64,000 nt of DNA from Falsiroseomonas stagni DSM 19981 (GTDB taxonomy: Bacteria; Pseudomonadota; Alphaproteobacteria; Acetobacterales; Acetobacteraceae). The position numbers were made by a program, and so were the translations under genes. The notes beneath the pieces were generated by a model. It was given only the letters and a program-made list of their open reading frames with translations. It was not told where the DNA came from and made no database searches. The DNA lies in contig NZ_FOSQ01000001.1 of assembly GCF_900114315.1 (NCBI RefSeq), positions 1,094,202 to 1,158,201 on the forward strand, written 5' to 3'. This document shows positions 36,397-44,965 of this stretch, one piece after another (within the stretch, counting starts at the first letter, position 1; each line of letters opens with the position of its first letter).

Positions 36397-37350
36397 CTAC
36401 TGTCCCTGTCTCAGTCCAAGCCGCCGCACCAGCGCGCCATTCGCGGCGAGTTCCGCGCGCACCGTGCCCGCAAATTCCTCAGGGCCCTGCACCGCGGGCT
36501 CGATCCCCTGTTCCGCCAGCCGCGCCACCACCTCCGGCTCCGCGAACAATCCCGCCAGCGCCGCATGAACCTGGTTGACGATGCCACGCGGCGTGCCGCC
36601 GGGCAGCACGACACCGGCCCAGATCTCCGTCTCCTCCCCGGGGAAGCCGGCCTCCGCGATGGTCGGCACTTCCGGCAGCAGGCTGGCGCGCGCCGGCGTC
36701 ATCGCCGCCAGGGGGCGCAGCGTGCCGGCGCGGACATGCGGCAGCAGGCTGTTCAGCGCGCCGCAGAAGGCATGCGTCCGCCCCGCCAGCAAATCCGGCA
36801 TCAGCGCCGCCGCGCCGCCATAGGGGACATGCACCATGTCCTCCCCCACCAGCCGCGCCACGCCGAAATGCTGGAAGCTGCCGACGCCGGAGGAGGGGTA
36901 GGAAAGCTGCCCCGGTCTCTCCTTCGCCGCCGCCACCAGGCCGCGCACGTCGCGGATGCCGGTCGACGGATTCACCACCAGCAGCGTCTGCACCCGCGCG
37001 ACGCGCGCTGCCAAGGCGAGGTCGCGCAGCGGGTCGAAGCTGGTGCGCATGGTCAGCGGATTGGTCGTCAGCACCTGGTTCGGCGCGAAGAGCCAGGTGG
37101 CGCCATCCGGCGCGCTGCGCGCCACGGCTTCCGTGCCGATATTGCCGGCCGCACCCGGCCGGTTCTCCACCACGAAGGGCTTTCCCCAGCGCGCGCCGAG
37201 CCTTTCCGCGATCAGCCGCGCCATCAGGTCGTTGCTGCCGCCGGGCGTGAAGGGCACGACCATGCGCAAGGTGGCCGCCGGAAAATCCTGCGCCAGCGCG
37301 GGCGCGGCCGCCATGGCGATGGCCGCGCCCAGGAACGAACGTCGCTGCAT
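36397..37350 (-). CDS. Bug/TctC-family substrate-binding protein
   Basis: 317 residues with signal peptide MQRRSFLGAAIAMAAAPALA, family motifs LRMVVPFTPGGSNDLMARL and FVVENRPGAAGNIGTEAVAR, and binding-loop segment HVPYGGAAALMPDLLAGR. The start is supported by GGAGGAG 7 nt upstream. It lies between the ThDP-enzyme gene (55 bp upstream) and the dehydrogenase gene (1 bp downstream), so it likely captures the substrate of that operon. Confidence 0.93.
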   Translation of the reverse strand: MQRRSFLGAAIAMAAAPALAQDFPAATLRMVVPFTPGGSNDLMARLIAERLGARWGKPFVVENRPGAAGNIGTEAVARSAPDGATWLFAPNQVLTTNPLTMRTSFDPLRDLALAARVARVQTLLVVNPSTGIRDVRGLVAAAKERPGQLSYPSSGVGSFQHFGVARLVGEDMVHVPYGGAAALMPDLLAGRTHAFCGALNSLLPHVRAGTLRPLAAMTPARASLLPEVPTIAEAGFPGEETEIWAGVVLPGGTPRGIVNQVHAALAGLFAEPEVVARLAEQGIEPAVQGPEEFAGTVRAELAANGALVRRLGLRQGQ

Positions 37351-37405
37351 CGTTCTTCTCCTCCCTGAAATGCCGCGGCCTTTCCGGCCGTCAGCTGTGC
37401 CCGGT

Positions 37406-39160
37406 TCAACTATGTCGCGTCAGTCCCGCCGTCATCGCCGCCGAATATCCCGGTGCGACGCGCGCATCGATCACCACCGTCTCCCCGGCCCTGACCCGCG
37501 CCACCGCATCCCTGACGGCGGCGGCGAGTTCGCCGGCCGTGTGCACCGGCCCGATCCCCGTGGCACCCTGCGCCCGCGCCAGCGCGGCGATGTCGATGTC
37601 GGGGTCGGCGATGCGCTGGCCGATCCACTTGTTCTCGACCGGCCGGTTGCGCTGCTTGGCGACGCGTTCCTGGTGGACCTCGTCATTGTAGAAGCTGCGG
37701 TTGTTGCAGATCACCGCCAGCATCGGCACGCGGTAATGCGCGGCCGTCCAGAAGGCCGTCGCACTCATCAGCGTGTCGCCATCGCCCAGCACCGCGACCG
37801 GCAGCCGCCCCGTGCCCTCCAGCGCCATCGCGGCGCCCGTCAGCATCCCCGGCCCCGCGCCGATCCCCGCGCCGCCATCGCCGCCGAGATAGTCCAGCGG
37901 ATGCCGGAAATGCCAGGTCTCGCCCCGCCATCCCAGCGGCAGCCGCACGAGGCAGGTGGGCACGCCGTGCAGCCCTTCCCCGAGTGCCGCCGACAGCGTG
38001 CCCACATCCAGCATCGCATCGGGCGAGGCCGGCGGCAGGGCCGGGCAGGCGGGCAGGTCTTCCGGTGGCGTGCCGGGGCCCACGCCCAGCGCATCCGCGA
38101 TGGCATGCAGCGCGATCTGCGGCTCGCAGGCCAGGTGGAGATCGACGGGCGGCAGGCCGAAATGCTCCATCCCGAAGCCGTTATGCAGCTGCTGGTCGAG
38201 CGTCGCGTGGATCACCCGCCCCTCGAATCCGCTGGCCTGCTTCAGCGTCCCCGCCAGATCCACCCAGTCGAAGGCCAGCACCAGGTCCGCGCCGCGCAGC
38301 GCGGCCTGCGCCTTCTCCGTCAGGAAGGTGGTCGGCGCCGCGGCGTGCAGCGGATGGTCGGTCGGGAAGGCCGCGCCCACCTTGAAGTCGGTCAGCACGA
38401 CGGCGTCCAGCGCCTCCGCCATCGCCACGCGGCGCGCCCAGTCGGCGGTGGTCCTCGCGCCGCGCCCCGCCAGGATCATCGGCCGCTTCGCCGCGCGGAT
38501 CATCGCCACCGCGGCATCCACCGTCGCCGGCGCGGGTATGGAAGGCGGGGGCGGCGCGTATCGGGAAACGTCCGGCAGCGCCGGCAGCGCCTCCAGCCGC
38601 ATTTCCTGCAACGCCGCATCGAGGTTCACATAGACCGGCCCGCAGGGCGCGCTGCGCGTGATGAGGTTCGCCCGCAGCAGCGCCTCCACCGCCGCCGGCA
38701 CCGAAGCCGGCTGGTTGTCCCATTTGAGAAACGGCCGGACCAGCGCCGCCTGGTCGCTCATCGTGTGCAGCCAGTCGATCCAGGGCCGCCGCGCCGCCGC
38801 ATCCACCGGCCCCGTCGCGCCCAGCACCAGCATCGGCACGCGGTCGCACCAGGCGTTGAACAGCCCCATCGTGCCATGCATCAGCCCGACATTGCTGTGC
38901 AGCACCACGGCCATCGGCTCCCCGGTGATCTTCGCCCAGCCATGCGCGATGGCCACCGCATTGCCTTCATGCAGGCAGAGGATCATCTGCGGGTCGCGGT
39001 TGCCGGTGTGGTTCACCAGGCTGTCATGCAACCCGCGAAAACTCGCGCCGGGATTCAGCGTGATGTGCCGGTAGCCCATTTCCTGCACCAGGCTGGCGAC
39101 GACGTCGCTGCCCCAGGCGCTGCCGGGGGGCGATGCGATGGGCTTCTCGATCTCATCCAT
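37406..39160 (-). CDS. Thiamine diphosphate-dependent enzyme (decarboxylase / acetolactate synthase-like)
   Basis: 584 residues with the three-domain ThDP architecture. The N-terminal PYR domain has the activating glutamate in LCLHEGNAVAIAHGW. The central domain carries AKRPMILAGRGART. The C-terminal PP domain has the cofactor motif VLGDGDTLMSATAFWTAAHY ending VICNN. Closest general type is benzoylformate/phenylpyruvate decarboxylase or sulfopyruvate decarboxylase-like; the substrate is not clear. It is embedded in an operon with three Bug receptors, an SDR and a hydroxyacid dehydrogenase, pointing to catabolism of an imported 2-oxo or 2-hydroxy acid. Confidence 0.88.
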   Translation of the reverse strand: MDEIEKPIASPPGSAWGSDVVASLVQEMGYRHITLNPGASFRGLHDSLVNHTGNRDPQMILCLHEGNAVAIAHGWAKITGEPMAVVLHSNVGLMHGTMGLFNAWCDRVPMLVLGATGPVDAAARRPWIDWLHTMSDQAALVRPFLKWDNQPASVPAAVEALLRANLITRSAPCGPVYVNLDAALQEMRLEALPALPDVSRYAPPPPSIPAPATVDAAVAMIRAAKRPMILAGRGARTTADWARRVAMAEALDAVVLTDFKVGAAFPTDHPLHAAAPTTFLTEKAQAALRGADLVLAFDWVDLAGTLKQASGFEGRVIHATLDQQLHNGFGMEHFGLPPVDLHLACEPQIALHAIADALGVGPGTPPEDLPACPALPPASPDAMLDVGTLSAALGEGLHGVPTCLVRLPLGWRGETWHFRHPLDYLGGDGGAGIGAGPGMLTGAAMALEGTGRLPVAVLGDGDTLMSATAFWTAAHYRVPMLAVICNNRSFYNDEVHQERVAKQRNRPVENKWIGQRIADPDIDIAALARAQGATGIGPVHTAGELAAAVRDAVARVRAGETVVIDARVAPGYSAAMTAGLTRHS

Positions 39161-39167
39161 GCTCTGC

Positions 39168-40142
39168 TCAATCTGCCTTCATGCCGGTGATGCGGATCAC
39201 CTCCGCCCAGCGTGCCACTTCCGCGCGCATGAAGCGGCCGAGTTCCTCCGGCGTGCCCGGCGCACTCTCCGCGCCTTCCGCCGCCAGGCGCGACCGCACC
39301 TCCGCATCGTTCATCGCCCGGTGCACCTCCGCATTCAGCCGCGCGATGATGGGCGCGGGCACGCCGGCGGTGGTGACGACGCAGTACCATTGCGTCGTCT
39401 CGAAGCCCGGCAGCCCCTGTTCCGCGATGGTGGCGATGGAGGGATCGGCCTGCATCCGCGCGCGGGACGAAACGCCCAGCGCCCGCAGCCTGCCATCCCG
39501 CACCAGCGGCATCACGACGGTGCCGCCCGTCATGGTGAAGTTGATCTGGCCCGCGATCAGGTCATTCGCCATCGGCCCGCTGCCGCGATAGGGCACATGG
39601 GTGAACTCCACCCCCGCCGCATGGCCCAGCGCCGCCGCCGCGATATGCGCGGCACTGCCATTGCCCGCGCTGCCATAGGTCAGCTCCCCCGGCTTTGCCC
39701 GGGCCAGCGCGATCAGCTCCTGCAGGGTGCGCGCGGGCACGGAGGGATGCACCGCCAGGATGTTCGGCACCAGCGCGACCATGGAGACGGGCGCGACGCC
39801 GCCGATCGGGTCGAAGCTGAGCCGCGGATAGAGGCTCGGGTTCACACCCAGCGTGCCGATATGGCCGAGCATGATGGTGTTGCCATCGGGCGCCGCGCGC
39901 ACCACGACCTCATGCCCCACCGTCCCGCCCGCGCCGCCGCGATTCTCCACCACGACGGACACGCCGAGCCCCTGCGTCAGCCGCGGCGCCAGCACGCGGG
40001 CCAGGATGTCCGTGGTGCCGCCGGGCGTGAAGGGCACGACGAAGCGGATCGGCTTGTCCGGCCAATTCGCCTGCGCGAAGGCCGGCGCCGCCAGCAGCGC
40101 GCCGCCCGCCGCCAGCAGGGAACGCCGAGTGGTCTGCATCAT
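39168..40142 (-). CDS. Bug/TctC-family substrate-binding protein
   Basis: 324 residues. It opens with a signal peptide starting MMQTTRRSLLAAGGALLA, then PDKPIRFVVPFTPGGTTDI and VVVENRGGAGGTVGHEVV, with LTYGSAGNGSAAHIAA and HVPYRGSGPMANDLIAGQI as ligand-contact segments. GAGGGAGG is upstream of the ATGATG start. It is highly similar along its length to the Bug protein at 58711-59685 (shared GGTTDIL, MGHIGTL/LGHIGTL, TQWY), suggesting recent duplication. It ends 7 bp before the ThDP-enzyme start. Confidence 0.93.
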   Translation of the reverse strand: MMQTTRRSLLAAGGALLAAPAFAQANWPDKPIRFVVPFTPGGTTDILARVLAPRLTQGLGVSVVVENRGGAGGTVGHEVVVRAAPDGNTIMLGHIGTLGVNPSLYPRLSFDPIGGVAPVSMVALVPNILAVHPSVPARTLQELIALARAKPGELTYGSAGNGSAAHIAAAALGHAAGVEFTHVPYRGSGPMANDLIAGQINFTMTGGTVVMPLVRDGRLRALGVSSRARMQADPSIATIAEQGLPGFETTQWYCVVTTAGVPAPIIARLNAEVHRAMNDAEVRSRLAAEGAESAPGTPEELGRFMRAEVARWAEVIRITGMKAD

Positions 40143-40153
40143 TGTCGCCTCCC

Positions 40154-40909
40154 TCAGAACGCGAAGCGGGACATGCCGCCATCCACGGGGATGACGGTGC
40201 CGGTGACATAGGCGGCGCGATCGGAGGCGAGGAACAGCGCGACATCCGCCATCTCCTCCGCCTCCCCGAAGCGCTTCATCGGGATCTCGGCCTCCGCGAA
40301 TTCCCGCTCGCTCTCCGGCGTCGGGTAGCGCTTGGCCATCTGTTCGCTGCGGATGCGCCCGGGCTGGAGGCAGTTGATGGTCACGCCATCCGCCGCCACG
40401 TCGCGCGACAGGCCCTTGGCCCAGACATGCACCGCGGCCTTGGCGGCGAAGGCGGCGTTGATGATCTTCGGCTCGGAGGTCCCGGTGAAATTCACCACGC
40501 GCCCCCAGCCGGCCGCGCGCATCCCCGGCATCACGGCGTGCGTCAATTCGCGCAGCCGATGGAAATTGATCTCCATCCCCTCATCCCAATCGGCGCGGGA
40601 GGCATCGAAGGGCAAAGGGCGGCTGCCGCCCGCGGCGTTCATCAGGATGTCGATGCCGCCCAGCGCCTGCATGGCGGCATCCGCCAGCCGCGCGGCGGCA
40701 TCCTTCTCCGCCAGGTCGATCGTGATGGGGATGATCGGCGCGCCGCCCTCGGCCTGCACCGCCGCCGCCATGGCGTGGACCAGGTCGCTGCGCCGGGCGG
40801 CGGCCGCCACCGTCACGCCCTCCCGCGCCAGCGCCCGCGCCACGGCGCGCCCGATGCCCTGGCTTGCCCCCGTCACCAGGGCACGGCGCCCCTTGAGGCC
40901 CAGCTCCAT
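40154..40909 (-). CDS. SDR family protein without canonical YxxxK tyrosine
   Basis: A 251-residue short-chain dehydrogenase fold. The cofactor motif is TGASQGIG at 13-20, with NAAGGSRP and the C-terminal YVTGTVIPVDGGMSRF. In the active-site helix the segment reads NAAFAAKAAVHVW: K157 is present, but the position four residues before it is Ala, with Phe beside it. Ser is replaced by the TGTS turn. Similar NAAF-type SDRs exist, so this may be a recognised non-canonical subgroup. It is in the operon with Bug and ThDP-enzyme genes; its stop lies 11 bp before the next start. Confidence 0.82.
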   Translation of the reverse strand: MELGLKGRRALVTGASQGIGRAVARALAREGVTVAAAARRSDLVHAMAAAVQAEGGAPIIPITIDLAEKDAAARLADAAMQALGGIDILMNAAGGSRPLPFDASRADWDEGMEINFHRLRELTHAVMPGMRAAGWGRVVNFTGTSEPKIINAAFAAKAAVHVWAKGLSRDVAADGVTINCLQPGRIRSEQMAKRYPTPESEREFAEAEIPMKRFGEAEEMADVALFLASDRAAYVTGTVIPVDGGMSRFAF

Positions 40910-40975
40910 CCCGTTTCCCCACCCATCCTTGCTTGGCGGGGAGTGTCGCGGCCCTGGGCGCCAGGGGCAAGCCTC

Positions 40976-41941
40976 TCAGACCGGTTCGATCCGTGCCGCC
41001 CGGATCCATTCCCGGTGCTGCTCGACATCACGGCGCACGAAGGCGGCGAATTCGGCGACCCCCATCGGCATCACCTGCGCGCCGGTGCGCGCCTGCTGGT
41101 CCTGGATCGCCGGATCGGCCAGGATTCTCCCCACTTCCGCCTGCATCCGCTCCAGGATCGCGGGCGGGGTCCGGGCGGGGGCGAGAAGCCCGACCCAGAC
41201 CGACTGCTCATAGCCCGGCAGCACCTGCGCCACCGTCCCCACGCCGGGCAGCACCGGGTTGGGCCGCGGGCCCGTCGTGCCGATGCAGCGCACGCGGCCG
41301 GTGCGGATCGTCTCCAGCATGGACGGGATCGGGTCGAAGCAGAGCGGCACCTGCCCCGCCACCACCGCCGTGCGCACCTGGTCGCTGCTGCGGAAGGGCA
41401 CGTGCTGCATCTCGATCCCGGCCTGGGCCTTGAAGACCTCCGCCGCCAGGTGGTGGCCGGACCCGATGCCGGGCGACCCGAAATCGAGCCGCCCGGGATT
41501 CGCCCTGGCGAAGGCGATCAGTTCCGCGATCGAGTTCACGGCCAGCGAGGGATGCACCACCACCGCATGGTGCATGATGTTCAGCGACGCCGCCGGCGCG
41601 AAGTCGCGCAGCAGGTCATAGGACCGGCCGGGCATCAGCGTCTCATTCGCCGTCTGCGTGTTGGTGCAGACGATCCAGCTGTAGCCATCGGGTGGCGATT
41701 TCGCGACGTGGTCCGTGCCGATGGTGCCCGCCGCGCCGGTGCGGTTTTCCACCACCACCGCCTGGCCGAGATTCTCCTGCAGCCGCTGCCCCACCAGCCG
41801 GGTGAAGATATCCGCCGTGCCGCCGACGCCGAAGGGCACGACCAGGCGGATGGCGCGGGATGGCCAGGGCGCCTGGGCCTGTGCCGCCACCGCCGGCAGC
41901 GCCAGCGCCGCGCCCAGCATCGTCCTGCGTCGAATCATCAT
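40976..41941 (-). CDS. Bug/TctC-family substrate-binding protein
   Basis: 321 residues with an RRR-type signal peptide (MMIRRRTMLGAALALPAVAA). Family signatures are SRAIRLVVPFGVGGTADIF, VVVENRTGAAGTIGTDHVAK and PPDGYSW. The ligand loop reads HVPFRSSDQVRTAVVAGQV, diverged from the common HVPYRG form, so ligand preference may differ. First gene of the minus-strand operon running to 35334, and divergent from an amidase gene across 89 bp. Confidence 0.92.
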   Translation of the reverse strand: MMIRRRTMLGAALALPAVAAQAQAPWPSRAIRLVVPFGVGGTADIFTRLVGQRLQENLGQAVVVENRTGAAGTIGTDHVAKSPPDGYSWIVCTNTQTANETLMPGRSYDLLRDFAPAASLNIMHHAVVVHPSLAVNSIAELIAFARANPGRLDFGSPGIGSGHHLAAEVFKAQAGIEMQHVPFRSSDQVRTAVVAGQVPLCFDPIPSMLETIRTGRVRCIGTTGPRPNPVLPGVGTVAQVLPGYEQSVWVGLLAPARTPPAILERMQAEVGRILADPAIQDQQARTGAQVMPMGVAEFAAFVRRDVEQHREWIRAARIEPV

Positions 41942-42030
41942 CGCTCTCCCGTGATCCCGGCGCGCAGGCTAGCGATCCCGGCGCCGCCGTCCATCTTCCC
42001 GCATCCCGGCATCGCCCCCATGCTGCGCCG

Positions 42031-43236
42031 ATGCACCTCCTCGACCCCCTGGCCCGCTTCCGCGCCTTCTCCCATCGCGTGGCCGCCCCGGACGCGCCCG
42101 CCCCCGGCCCGCTCCAGGGCGTGACGCTCGCCGTGAAGGGCAACATCCCCGTCGCCGGCCTGCCCTGGACGGAGGGCAGCGCCGTCTTCGCCACGCGCAT
42201 CGCCACTACGGATGCCGCCTGCGTCGCGCGCCTCAAGGCGGCCGGTGCCGTGGTGGTGGGCATGACGACGCTGTCGGAAATGGCGATGTATGCGCCGGAC
42301 AACGCCGCGGAACCGATGGGCCTCAATCCCTTCGATGTGACGCGCACCGCCGGCGGGTCCTCCACCGGCAGCGGGGTCGCCGTGGCGCTGGGCCAGGCCG
42401 TGCTCGGCCTCGGCACCGACAGCGGCGGGTCGGTGCGCAACCCGGCGCTGCATGGCGGCGTGGTCGGCTTCAAGCCGAGCCTGCACGCCTGGGACTATGG
42501 CGGCGTGACCCAGCCCGCGCCGAGCCTCGACACGCTCGGCCTGATCGCCCGCGATGTCGCCACCCTGGCGCGCGGCGCCGCCGTGCTGGGCACGCCGCCG
42601 GGCCGCGCGAGGCCCTGCCTCCTGGTCCCCACGCATCTGGTGAAGGCCAGCGCCGATGCCGCCACGCGCGCCCTCTTCGCCGCCGCGCTGGATCGCTGCC
42701 GCGAAGCCGGGATCGAGACCATCGAGGCCGAGATCCCGCTGTGGCGGGAAGCCGATGCCGCCTGCGGCGTGATCTCCCTGGCCGAGGGCGGCGCCTGGCT
42801 CGATCGCCTGCCGGCCGATGCGCCGATCGGCCCGCGCCTGGTCGCCCGCCGCGCGGCCCATCGCGCGCTGGACCCCGCCGCGGTGGCGGAGGCCCGCGCC
42901 ATCTGCGCCGCCTTCACCCAGGCCCTCCGGGACGCGCTGCGCGACGCCACCGCCATCGCCACGCCCGGCTGGCCCTTCGCCGCGCCCCCCATCGAGGCCG
43001 AGACGGTGGAGATGGACGGCACGCCCATCCCGCTCGACCCCGCGCGATCGATCTTCGTCCGCACCGCCAACGCCGCCGGCGCCCCCGCCATCACCCTCCC
43101 CGCCGGGCTCTACCCGCGGGAGCGCGTGCCCTTCGGCCTCCACCTGCTGGCCGCCCCCGGGGCGGATGCCGCGCTGCTGGCGCTCGCGGCCCAGGTGGAG
43201 GCCGCGCTGCCCCCCGCGCCTATGCCGCCCGTGTGA
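42031..43236 (+). CDS. Amidase signature family amidase
   Basis: 401 residues. The Ser-cisSer-Lys catalytic set is visible: Lys in TLAVKGNIPV near residue 36, the glycine/serine-rich GGSSTGSGVAVALG loop and GTDSGGSVRNPA. The motif is slightly atypical, with GGSSTGSG where GGSSGGSA is usual. It hydrolyses an amide or carbamoyl group; a role on urea-like or allophanate-like products of the neighbouring ring-opening enzyme is possible but inferred. The 3' end overlaps the convergent barbiturase-family gene by 17 nt. Confidence 0.88.
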   Translation: MHLLDPLARFRAFSHRVAAPDAPAPGPLQGVTLAVKGNIPVAGLPWTEGSAVFATRIATTDAACVARLKAAGAVVVGMTTLSEMAMYAPDNAAEPMGLNPFDVTRTAGGSSTGSGVAVALGQAVLGLGTDSGGSVRNPALHGGVVGFKPSLHAWDYGGVTQPAPSLDTLGLIARDVATLARGAAVLGTPPGRARPCLLVPTHLVKASADAATRALFAAALDRCREAGIETIEAEIPLWREADAACGVISLAEGGAWLDRLPADAPIGPRLVARRAAHRALDPAAVAEARAICAAFTQALRDALRDATAIATPGWPFAAPPIEAETVEMDGTPIPLDPARSIFVRTANAAGAPAITLPAGLYPRERVPFGLHLLAAPGADAALLALAAQVEAALPPAPMPPV

Positions 43237-44269
43237 TCATCGCGGCGAGGCCGCCGCCCGGCGGCGCCTGCTGTTCCGATCCGCCACTGATGAACACCCG
43301 CGTGGTGCCGAACAGGGCGCCGACCATGCCCGAGGCGACAGGCCGCATATGCTTGTCCGGGTCCAGCTCACTCTCGAACACCGTCGTGCGCCGCCCGCGC
43401 AGCGCGCCGCCGGGCCGGACGCCCACCTTCAGCAGCAGCGCCTCCGGCGCGCTCGTGGTGAACAGCCCCTCGCCATCGGGCTGAAGCCCCACGCGCCGCG
43501 CGAGGCGCATCAGCGCCGGCGCATCGATGATGTCAGCCAGCGGTTCCGTCGCCATCACCAGGTCACCGCCCGCACCGGGCACATTCGCCAGCAGGATCAC
43601 CTCGCAATGCGAGAGTTCGGTGCCGGAGAAGGCCATGACGCGCCGGCTGTGCAGTGACCCATCGCGCAGGATCGCCGCATCCGTCACGCGGTCCTCCGCG
43701 ACCTCCCCCAGCGCGATCCCGGCGCCGAGTGCCGCGACGGCGCGGGAGGTGGGCGTCGATCCCGCCCGCGCCGCGCGTTCCGGCGGCAGGGTGGCGAGGT
43801 GCCGCCGCGGCAGCACGGGGCTTTTCACCAGCACCAGCGCCACCTGCTCGGCCGTGGCACCCGCATCCGCCATGGCGCGGCGCACGGCCTCCGCCACCGC
43901 CAGCGCATGCCCGCGCCCGCCATACTCCTCCACCGGGATCGGCGCCGTCGCCGCGACGCCGAGTGCGAGGCGCGCCGGCCCCGCCGGATCGCGCGCCGTC
44001 TCCATCTCCACGATCAGCGTGCCATGCGGCGTGATCACGCCCTCGCACCCCGTGGAGAAGATCAGCGTCGCCTCCCGTCCCCCCAGCGCCGCCTGCGTCG
44101 CGGCGATGGCGAGGTCGCGGGAGAAGTCGTTCAGTGTCGCCGTCCCCTCCGTCTTGCCCAGCACGGCGATCCGCCGCAGGCGCCCCGGCGGCAATGCGGC
44201 CAGCGCCCCGGCCAGGCCCCGCGCATCGCCGGGGCCCTCCATGTCGTAGTGACGCAACAGGACCGTCAT
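43220..44269 (-). CDS. Ring-opening amidohydrolase, barbiturase / cyanuric acid hydrolase family
   Basis: 349 residues. It belongs to the small AtzD/TrzD/barbiturase family, which hydrolyses cyanuric acid or barbituric acid rings with Ser-Lys dyads. Matching segments are KTEGTATLNDFSRDLA, IFSTGCEGVITPHGT, LVKSPVLP, MAFSGTELSHCEVILLAN and the C-terminal GGSEQQAPPGGGLAAMI. Three internal repeats are expected for the fold. ATG 44269 gives family length and follows the phosphoribosyltransferase stop by 1 nt. In the oxidative pyrimidine route barbiturase forms ureidomalonate; the adjacent M20 hydrolase fits a ureidomalonase role, making barbiturate more likely than cyanurate (inference). Confidence 0.9.
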   Translation of the reverse strand: MTVLLRHYDMEGPGDARGLAGALAALPPGRLRRIAVLGKTEGTATLNDFSRDLAIAATQAALGGREATLIFSTGCEGVITPHGTLIVEMETARDPAGPARLALGVAATAPIPVEEYGGRGHALAVAEAVRRAMADAGATAEQVALVLVKSPVLPRRHLATLPPERAARAGSTPTSRAVAALGAGIALGEVAEDRVTDAAILRDGSLHSRRVMAFSGTELSHCEVILLANVPGAGGDLVMATEPLADIIDAPALMRLARRVGLQPDGEGLFTTSAPEALLLKVGVRPGGALRGRRTTVFESELDPDKHMRPVASGMVGALFGTTRVFISGGSEQQAPPGGGLAAMITRAA

Positions 44270-44270
44270 G

Positions 44271-44945
44271 TCATTCCTTCCAGTCAGGCGCGGCGATGCC
44301 GCCATGCGCCGCCGACCAGGCGACGGGATCGGCGAGGTAGCGGCGAAGCTCCGCCAGATCCGCCGCCGGCAGCGCGCCGCGCGATTCCGCTTCCCGCACC
44401 ACATCGTTCCAATCCGCCAGCGCGAAGAGTCCGGCGCCGGCATCCGTCACCACGCGATCGAAGATGCCCCATTTGAACAGCACGAAGATGCGCGCCACCT
44501 CCATCCCCGCGCGTTCCAGCGCGCGGCAATAGGCGCCCTTGCTGCGCCCGTCGGTCGTCACGTCGCTGACCAGCAGCACGCGAGACCCCGGCCGCAGCGC
44601 GCCTTCGATATGCGCATCCGCGCCGAAGCCCTGCGCGCGGCGCCTGACAACGGCGAAGGGCTGATGAAAACGCTCCGCCAGCATGGCGCCGAGGGCGATG
44701 CCGCCCTGTTCCGTCGCCGCCACCGCATCGAAGCCGGCATGGCCGACCTCCGCCAGGATGCGCGCCTCCGCCCCTTCCAGCAGCGCGCGCCGCGCCAGCG
44801 GGAATGACAGCGCGCGCGGGATATCGAGATAGACCGGCGCCGCCCAGCCGGAGGACAGCATGAAGGGCCGGTCCGGCCGCAGCAGGATCGCCCGCGTATC
44901 CAGCAGCGCCTGCGCCGTGCGCCGCGCGATCGCGTCCCGTTCCAT
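44271..44945 (-). CDS. Orotate phosphoribosyltransferase-like protein
   Basis: A 224-residue type I phosphoribosyltransferase. FMLSSGWAAPVYLDIPRAL matches the N-terminal substrate region of OPRTs (typically FxLxSGxxSPxYxD). EQGGIALGAMLAERF follows, and the PRPP-binding motif is VLLVSDVTTDGRSK near 124-137. Normally PyrE makes OMP from orotate in UMP biosynthesis. Here it is sandwiched between an M20 hydrolase and barbiturase, so a catabolic, salvage or ligand-sensing use is possible. I cannot tell whether this is the cell's main PyrE. Confidence 0.82.
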   Translation of the reverse strand: MERDAIARRTAQALLDTRAILLRPDRPFMLSSGWAAPVYLDIPRALSFPLARRALLEGAEARILAEVGHAGFDAVAATEQGGIALGAMLAERFHQPFAVVRRRAQGFGADAHIEGALRPGSRVLLVSDVTTDGRSKGAYCRALERAGMEVARIFVLFKWGIFDRVVTDAGAGLFALADWNDVVREAESRGALPAADLAELRRYLADPVAWSAAHGGIAAPDWKE

Positions 44946-44965
44946 GTTACCGTCCCATCGCTCCG

